Below are positions 14,762-19,389 of a DNA stretch of 19,389 bases, in pieces (position 1 is the stretch's first letter; every line of letters begins with the position of its first letter). Made by a program: the position numbers and the translations under genes. This stretch comes from Candidatus Pelagibacterales bacterium (GTDB lineage Bacteria > Pseudomonadota > Alphaproteobacteria > TMED109): the NCBI GenBank assembly GCA_002684605.1, contig NYVM01000095.1:1-19389 (forward strand), in the 5' to 3' direction. The notes beneath the pieces were generated by a model that was not told the DNA's origin, ran no database searches, and worked only from the letters and a program-made list of their open reading frames with translations.

Positions 14762-17031
14762 TTACAATACTTTTCGTAAAAAGCAGTTGAGCCAAATAGC
14801 CCTGCGTTGTTTGCAATATTAAAATCATAACATGCTTCATCAAATTTTTCTAAGTCGTATAATATTAAACCTCTCAAATAATAGGCCTTAGGGCTTTTTG
14901 CATCATAATCATTTATCAGTTTATTTAATAATTTTAAAGCTTCATTGTCATTTCCTAGTTTTAAGTGAGCATTTGCTGCATTCTCAAGGTAAACAAGTTC
15001 ATATGGATTTAATTCATAGGCAATTAAAAAATACTTTATAGCTTCATTATAGTTTTCTTTTTCAAAGTAGTTCATTGCTATAAAGTAGTTTCTGTTAGCT
15101 TCAAATGTTTTATCTTGACCAACTTGAGAAAAATAATAACCTTTCTTTAATCTATCATTTCCTGTTTGATAATTAATATTCAAGCCCTCTAATGTAAATT
15201 TTGATGATGATGGATTTTTAAGAGTTGAAATTACAAGTAAATAAAGTTCGTCATGTAATGGTTCTTTATACTTTGGTGGAATATTAAGATATGCTTCTTT
15301 GATAGCAATTGAATCATTATTTGTATAAAGTGAATTAATATAATTTCCAAAATGAATTACGTCATTAGGCGCATTGTCAAATGCTAATTTAGAATAATAC
15401 AGACCCTTTTCATTGTCTTTAATTTGTTCATATGCAAAACCTAGAAAAGTTTCTGTCATATATAGATACGGGTTATGTGGTAAACCATATTCAAATAGCT
15501 CAATAGATCTTTCTGGTTCGTTATTTTTTAAAAAATGTAGACCTTTTTTAGAGGCAATTGGCATTCCAGTAGGTGTAACGTTTGGATAAGTATGCTGCAT
15601 TTTTTCAATTTCACTAAGTGGTGGTTTTGAAAAATCATTAGTATTAAACTGCCTAAGAAGAATCCTTTGATCTTTAGAGGAATCATAAACTCTAATGGAT
15701 GAGTAAAGCGATAATACAATTAAAGGAAGGGAAATAATTGAAATTATCTTAAATAATTTAGATGGAATTATAAATTCTAAGGGTATATAAAATATTGAAA
15801 TTGATAATAATAACAAGAGATTCATTTGAGATAAAATTCTTGCTTGAGGAAAATTAAACATTGAATCTATTAAATACATTGAAAAAGAACAAAAGAGAAC
15901 AATAAGAAATAGATCTTCTTCTTTCATATTTTTTCTTTTGGAGAATTTTTTAATTATCAGAAAAACTATAAGAAAAATTGGCCCAAAATAAAAAATAAAA
16001 GCAGGAATACCTGATTCTGCTAAAATTTCTAAATAATCATTATGTGCATGATAAGGAACCACATAGTTTGACATGTTTTTCCTGTCATATTTTACACCTT
16101 CTATTTCCCAATTACCAACACCAATACCAATAACTGGAGATCCTAAAAAGGAGTCAAAAGCTGCCTGGTAAAATCTTAATCTCTCCCCTATAGACCTGTC
16201 TTCATCAATTTCCAATAGAGACTCTACTCTATCTTGAGCAGTTATATTTGAGGTTAAAGTAGATTGAATGGATGAAGCAAAGATACCAAGTAGAATAGGT
16301 AAAATAATGCTTCTTAAAACTTTTATAAGACTTCTTCTATTGTTTAAAACATAAAACAAAAATGACAACATAAGCACAACAAGCGCAAAAGATAAAATAG
16401 CTGATCTCGTTTGAAGGATTGAAAGTATAGCAAATGTTATAAGAATTAATAGTACTGACAATACATTTCTGTTGTATTTCTGTTCATGTAGATAATACAT
16501 TAAAAAAGGTACTTTAACTAGTAATGAAAATGACATAACATTTACATTACCTGCAACACCTCTGTATGATAATAATTGAAAAGCAGGCTTTCCATTTTGT
16601 ATAATTTCAAGAAAATATGGTGTGTAAACAGATATAAGCTCAACAGAGGTCAAAATCAATATCAATATTAGTATTAATCTGTTACGAACCACCTTTTCAA
16701 GAGATTGAAAGTGATATATTAAAAAAATTAATGAAATTAATAATGTAAAAATTTCTGATAATGAAATTAATGCCTCTACTTTATTAACAGCAGGTATAAT
16801 TGTTATACTTGACCATATAAAAAATAGCATCATAGACACCACAGGTATGTTACTGATTGATTTGCTAAGCCCAGGTATTGAGTTACTCCTAAACTCTCTA
16901 CATAAAAGGAAAATGTTTATACAGTTTAAAATATTTAAGTACAGCACTTGAGTGTCAACCTTATCAGCAGCTGAAAAGTATGGGACTGCAGCTACTAATG
17001 AATATAGAAAAATCAAAAATTTAGATCTCAT
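14758..17031 (-). CDS. Wzy_C-family O-antigen ligase/polymerase-like membrane protein with C-terminal TPR domain
   Basis: 757 aa. Residues 1-~445 contain about a dozen hydrophobic helices. The large periplasmic loop carries RGVAGNVNVMS (157-167) and PYHAHNDYLEILAESG (326-341), the Wzy_C signature with the conserved His of WaaL/PglL-type enzymes; LQTRSAI (206-212) supplies an expected Arg. Residues ~475-757 are soluble tetratricopeptide repeats (about 500-560 and 640-745), ending in EKYCN, a form common in Bacteroidota. The TPR half should lie in the periplasm. The family transfers lipid-linked glycans to lipid A core, to each other, or to proteins. Sequence alone does not decide among these, but the gene sits directly downstream of a Thr/Ser-rich S-layer-like protein on the same strand, which makes protein O-glycosylation plausible (inference). 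It starts 11 nt after a terminator T-tract. Confidence 0.88.
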   Translation of the reverse strand: MRSKFLIFLYSLVAAVPYFSAADKVDTQVLYLNILNCINIFLLCREFRSNSIPGLSKSISNIPVVSMMLFFIWSSITIIPAVNKVEALISLSEIFTLLISLIFLIYHFQSLEKVVRNRLILILILILTSVELISVYTPYFLEIIQNGKPAFQLLSYRGVAGNVNVMSFSLLVKVPFLMYYLHEQKYNRNVLSVLLILITFAILSILQTRSAILSFALVVLMLSFLFYVLNNRRSLIKVLRSIILPILLGIFASSIQSTLTSNITAQDRVESLLEIDEDRSIGERLRFYQAAFDSFLGSPVIGIGVGNWEIEGVKYDRKNMSNYVVPYHAHNDYLEILAESGIPAFIFYFGPIFLIVFLIIKKFSKRKNMKEEDLFLIVLFCSFSMYLIDSMFNFPQARILSQMNLLLLLSISIFYIPLEFIIPSKLFKIISIISLPLIVLSLYSSIRVYDSSKDQRILLRQFNTNDFSKPPLSEIEKMQHTYPNVTPTGMPIASKKGLHFLKNNEPERSIELFEYGLPHNPYLYMTETFLGFAYEQIKDNEKGLYYSKLAFDNAPNDVIHFGNYINSLYTNNDSIAIKEAYLNIPPKYKEPLHDELYLLVISTLKNPSSSKFTLEGLNINYQTGNDRLKKGYYFSQVGQDKTFEANRNYFIAMNYFEKENYNEAIKYFLIAYELNPYELVYLENAANAHLKLGNDNEALKLLNKLINDYDAKSPKAYYLRGLILYDLEKFDEACYDFNIANNAGLFGSTAFYEKYCN

Positions 17032-17042
17032 TATACAAAAAT

Positions 17043-17069
17043 AAAAAACCCCCCTTAATAGGGGGGTTT
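17043..17069 (-). terminator. Strong rho-independent terminator of the S-layer-like gene
   Basis: On the - strand the sequence reads AAACCCCCC, loop TATTAA, GGGGGGTTT, continuing into a six-T run. That is a 9-bp stem with six consecutive G-C pairs in otherwise AT-rich DNA. It lies ~50 nt past the TAG stop of the S-layer-like gene and 11 nt before the ATG of the ligase gene, leaving almost no room for a separate promoter. It probably ends most transcripts of a highly expressed gene and lets limited read-through reach the ligase (inference). Confidence 0.9.
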
Positions 17070-17075
17070 AATATT

Positions 17076-17097
17076 AAAGATTTTATTAAAAATCTTT
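17076..17097 (-). promoter_or_regulatory. AT-rich 9-bp inverted repeat between stop codon and terminator
   Basis: AAAGATTTT (17076-17084) and AAAATCTTT (17089-17097) are perfect inverted copies separated by four bases. Transcribed from the S-layer-like gene, this would form a weak hairpin just ahead of the strong G/C terminator, a tandem 3' structure that might protect the mRNA end. Only two of its nine pairs are G-C, so chance remains possible. Confidence 0.4.
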
Positions 17098-17118
17098 TTC
17101 TTATTTATTAATTAACTA

Positions 17119-19389
17119 CTATCCTAACCAGTGTAGTCTTGTAATAAGACCTCTCTGAGATCCTGAAGTAGTAGTAACATCTAATCCTTCATCAACTGTT
17201 TGATCATCTCTTGAATCTCCAGCTCTACCACCTGCGATAGCACCATAGAAACCAGCATCATCATAGAAGATTGTTGCATTAGTAGTTTCACTCTTAGTAC
17301 CGTTGTAAGTTTTAACAGTTGCTAATTCTACAAGTGTTGTATTTGGACCACCAAGACTTATTGTCAATTGGTTTGCAGAAGTACCTGTTCCATCAATTAC
17401 ACCTTCAGTTACCTCAGTTACGGCAATAATAAGATCCGTAGCTGTTGTACCGTTATCAGCAGTTGATTGAGTAGCACCAATTAGCCAGTCTGAGAATACA
17501 TTTGTTGCAGCACCTGCAGATATAGTTGACATTTGTGCAGCTGTAGTCTTAGTTGTATGTGCAATAGCTATAGTCTGTCCGTAAGGTCTTGAACCTGATT
17601 GCTCAGATCTTTGAGCTAATGCAGCAATAGTACCTGAAGTAGAATCAGCATCTGCAGCACCCCAGAAGTTTAAATCCTTAGAAGTTCCTGTAGCACCATA
17701 CTCAGTATTCCAAGCTGAAGCAATAGCTTTAGCAATAGCAGCATTTGCAGTAGCACCTGAAGCAGATGTTACACCTGAACCTAAAGTAATTGAAGCTGTA
17801 ACCGCTAGACCACCAACTGTCATTGTAAATACATCATAAGTAGTTACTAAAGCAGTCATTGTTCCATCACCACCATATAGGTCAGCAAGTTCTGCGTCTG
17901 AATATGCTTCGTAGTTTGTAGCTGAAGTACTTCCAGTTTTAAATACAACCGCTGGTAAAGTACTGTTAGCACCTTTATATACATCAAATGATACACCTAG
18001 GTCAGCAGCTCTTGAAGCAGCAGCAGTAGTCTTAAGTGCACTAATTTGCATATCTAAGTTAGTTACTGATGTAATAGCAGGCGAACCGTAAGCTGAGCCT
18101 GTATATAAAACATCAACACCACCAACTTTAAAGTTAATAGTTCTTGTAGCAGCAGCAATATCAGTATTATCAAGAACAAAAGCTCTTGTTAATGCTTGCT
18201 CTGGAATAGCAGTTGGGTTAGCTGTAGATGAAGCATAAGTTCCAACAGTATCAGCATAAACAAGACCAATCCATAATGCATCAGGATCTGAAGTTCCTCC
18301 ACCATCAGTAGCCCAAGTTAATTGGTTACCAGAGTTTTGAACACCAGAAGTTTGAGATGAAGTATCTGCATTCTCAGCAATTGTATAAGCTGTAATAGTA
18401 TCAAAGTTTACAGCAGCAACACCTCTTGCAGTTGTTTTAACAGCAGTTAAGTATGTGCTTAAAGTTCCCATACCTGAAGTAGTAGTATATGATCCTAAAT
18501 CATCAGCATCATCGTTAGTACCAGCACCTGTTCCAGTTGTACCATCAACTTCTTCTTGAGTAGCAGTGATTAAACCATCAACTGTATCTAAAGCTGAAGC
18601 TGATAAATCATTGTCATAAATATTAACAGTAGGAGTACCATCAGCATCGTTACCAACAGCAGCAAGACCAGTAAAGTCAACAGTAGTTAAAGCATCATTA
18701 CCTGTTACAGTAAGATCCTCAACGTTGTTAGCTCCAAATGTTAATGAAGTCATTGCTAAGTTATCTGTAATTGTTGCTGTTGCATACTCAGTATCAGCAG
18801 TAGCAGCACCGTTATAGTTTAACCCAGTTGTGTGATCAAACTCAGCAGCAACAAGAGCATCGTTTCCAGTTAATGTAACGTTAGCCATACTAGCGCCTGT
18901 TACATCTAAAGAAGTTAGATTGTCATTGTTTGTTAAGTTTAAGTTTCTCATTGTTGCATCAATATCAACAGTAGTTAAGTTACCGTTACCACTTGAAGTA
19001 ACATCTAACCAGTAACCACTAAGAGTAACACTTGTTAAAGATGAAGAAGAAAAAACTAATGAGTTTTCTTCACCACTTTTTCCATATGCAGCAGCAACTT
19101 TTGCAGTAGCTGTAGCAGCAACATTAGGGTCATCATATAACTTAGTTGTTAAGTCAACAGTTACTAGATCATCAGCAGAAGATAATGATACGTCCACACC
19201 ACCTGTTACAGTTGCGTTTTCAACACCATCACCAATAACAATTGCTCCTTCGTAACCTGCAATAGTTAAGTCTGCAATGTTAGTAGCAGAAATTGTACCA
19301 CCATAAGAATCAGTCCATCCTGAGATAGAAAGAGTCGCAGGACCACTTACAGTTAGTGACATATCAACTGCAGTACCTGCAGTATTTAA
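17119..19389 (-). CDS. Large S-layer/adhesin-like surface protein with LRR-like repeats (N-terminus outside window)
   Basis: The frame is open to the right edge; 756 residues and a TAG stop are visible. The first Met in the window (19362) is internal, not the start. The protein is dominated by Thr, Ala, Ser, Gly, Asp and Asn, has no Cys and few Lys, and contains no membrane helix: typical of S-layer proteins and secreted adhesins. The first ~260 visible residues are LRR-like 21-residue repeats. The rest consists of β-rich segments such as RTINFKVGGVDVLYTG and TMTVGGLAVTASITLG, and ends in RGLITRLHWLG, without a recognisable type 9 secretion C-terminal domain, LPXTG or SLH. Codon choice and GC are higher than in the polysaccharide cluster, as expected for a highly expressed gene. 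The signal peptide would lie outside the window. Function beyond a surface-structural role is not known. Confidence 0.8.
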   Translation of the reverse strand, partial: LNTAGTAVDMSLTVSGPATLSISGWTDSYGGTISATNIADLTIAGYEGAIVIGDGVENATVTGGVDVSLSSADDLVTVDLTTKLYDDPNVAATATAKVAAAYGKSGEENSLVFSSSSLTSVTLSGYWLDVTSSGNGNLTTVDIDATMRNLNLTNNDNLTSLDVTGASMANVTLTGNDALVAAEFDHTTGLNYNGAATADTEYATATITDNLAMTSLTFGANNVEDLTVTGNDALTTVDFTGLAAVGNDADGTPTVNIYDNDLSASALDTVDGLITATQEEVDGTTGTGAGTNDDADDLGSYTTTSGMGTLSTYLTAVKTTARGVAAVNFDTITAYTIAENADTSSQTSGVQNSGNQLTWATDGGGTSDPDALWIGLVYADTVGTYASSTANPTAIPEQALTRAFVLDNTDIAAATRTINFKVGGVDVLYTGSAYGSPAITSVTNLDMQISALKTTAAASRAADLGVSFDVYKGANSTLPAVVFKTGSTSATNYEAYSDAELADLYGGDGTMTALVTTYDVFTMTVGGLAVTASITLGSGVTSASGATANAAIAKAIASAWNTEYGATGTSKDLNFWGAADADSTSGTIAALAQRSEQSGSRPYGQTIAIAHTTKTTAAQMSTISAGAATNVFSDWLIGATQSTADNGTTATDLIIAVTEVTEGVIDGTGTSANQLTISLGGPNTTLVELATVKTYNGTKSETTNATIFYDDAGFYGAIAGGRAGDSRDDQTVDEGLDVTTTSGSQRGLITRLHWLG
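18607..19050 (-). repeat. LRR-like ~21-residue protein repeats inside the surface protein
   Basis: Counting from the Met at 19362, residues 105-252 repeat a unit of the form NDaLTslDvtG..m.nltLTG. Asn-Asp turns fall at 146-147, 167-168, 200-201 (as DN), 222-223 and 251-252; two intervals are exactly 21 residues, and two are lengthened by insertions of about 12 and 8. The pattern predicts a short β-solenoid of leucine-rich-repeat kind. The DNA copies are diverged, so this is an old protein repeat and not a recent tandem duplication. Confidence 0.7.

Noticed and set aside
17036..17043. TATTTTTG on the - strand, matching the Bacteroidota -7 box TAnnTTTG, just before the ligase ATG
   Set aside because: No TTTG -33 element at the right distance (that place is the G/C terminator stem), the start would be leaderless, and such boxes arise often by chance in AT-rich DNA.
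17119..17250. Type 9 secretion sorting domain at the C-terminus of the surface protein
   Set aside because: The final residues (TRLHWLG) and the preceding region lack the expected β-sandwich pattern and basic ending; the export route remains unknown.
19360..19362. ATG at 19362 as the true start of the surface protein
   Set aside because: The frame stays open to the right edge and the preceding residues have the same composition, so the gene continues outside the window.
1..19389. tRNA, rRNA, CRISPR arrays, insertion sequences or transposase genes
   Set aside because: None seen: no direct-repeat/spacer structure, no transposase motifs and no cloverleaf-like sequence; genes are packed with gaps under 100 nt.

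Overview
The window is very AT-rich over its first ~17 kb. Almost none of its start codons has a recognisable Shine-Dalgarno sequence: the 5' leaders are A/T runs, and many starts overlap the preceding stop. Together with the flavobacterial look of two proteins (a WecA-type transferase ending its cytoplasmic loop in DKNHIHH, and a Wzy_C protein with C-terminal TPRs ending ...EKYCN), this points to a low-GC, probably aquatic Bacteroidota or other FCB-group bacterium. That assignment is inference; there is no rRNA or other phylogenetic marker here.

Positions 2-14761 (+ strand) form one tightly packed surface-polysaccharide (O-antigen, capsule or glycoprotein glycan) cluster. From left to right it holds: the end of an SDR dehydrogenase; a Gfo/Idh/MocA oxidoreductase; a membrane acyltransferase; a second, more divergent Gfo/Idh protein; a sialyltransferase/polysialyltransferase-like transferase; an HMG-CoA-lyase-type (DRE-TIM) aldolase with an extra C-terminal domain; a KdsB-family CMP-sugar synthetase; a DUF115/GT42-like putative transferase; a HAD phosphatase; a GT2 glycosyltransferase; Gmd and Fcl (GDP-L-fucose synthesis); two GT4 and one GT2 glycosyltransferases; and a WecA/WbpL-type polyprenyl-phosphate sugar-1-phosphate transferase that would start the repeat unit on the lipid carrier. 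No Wzx flippase is visible; it probably lies to the left.

Positions 14758-17031 (- strand) encode a Wzy_C/O-antigen-ligase protein with a periplasmic TPR domain, convergent with the + strand cluster and sharing a TTAA at the stops. Positions 17119-19389 (- strand) encode the C-terminal 756 residues of a large, Cys-free, Thr/Ser/Ala/Gly/Asp-rich surface protein with LRR-like repeats. It resembles an S-layer or adhesin subunit, has visibly higher GC than its surroundings, and is followed by an exceptionally GC-strong terminator placed just before the ligase gene.

The most interesting part is 3266-8038. Aldolase, CMP-transferase, HAD phosphatase and two sialyltransferase-like candidates are neighbours, while KdsA (PEP-dependent synthase) and KdsC are absent from the window. 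This looks like a pathway for a CMP-activated 3-deoxy-2-ulosonic acid built by a pyruvate-type metal-dependent aldolase instead of a PEP-dependent synthase, with SDR and Gfo/Idh enzymes as possible sugar tailors. A second hypothesis is that the S-layer-like protein and the adjacent TPR-ligase are acceptor and transferase for the glycan made by the + strand cluster.
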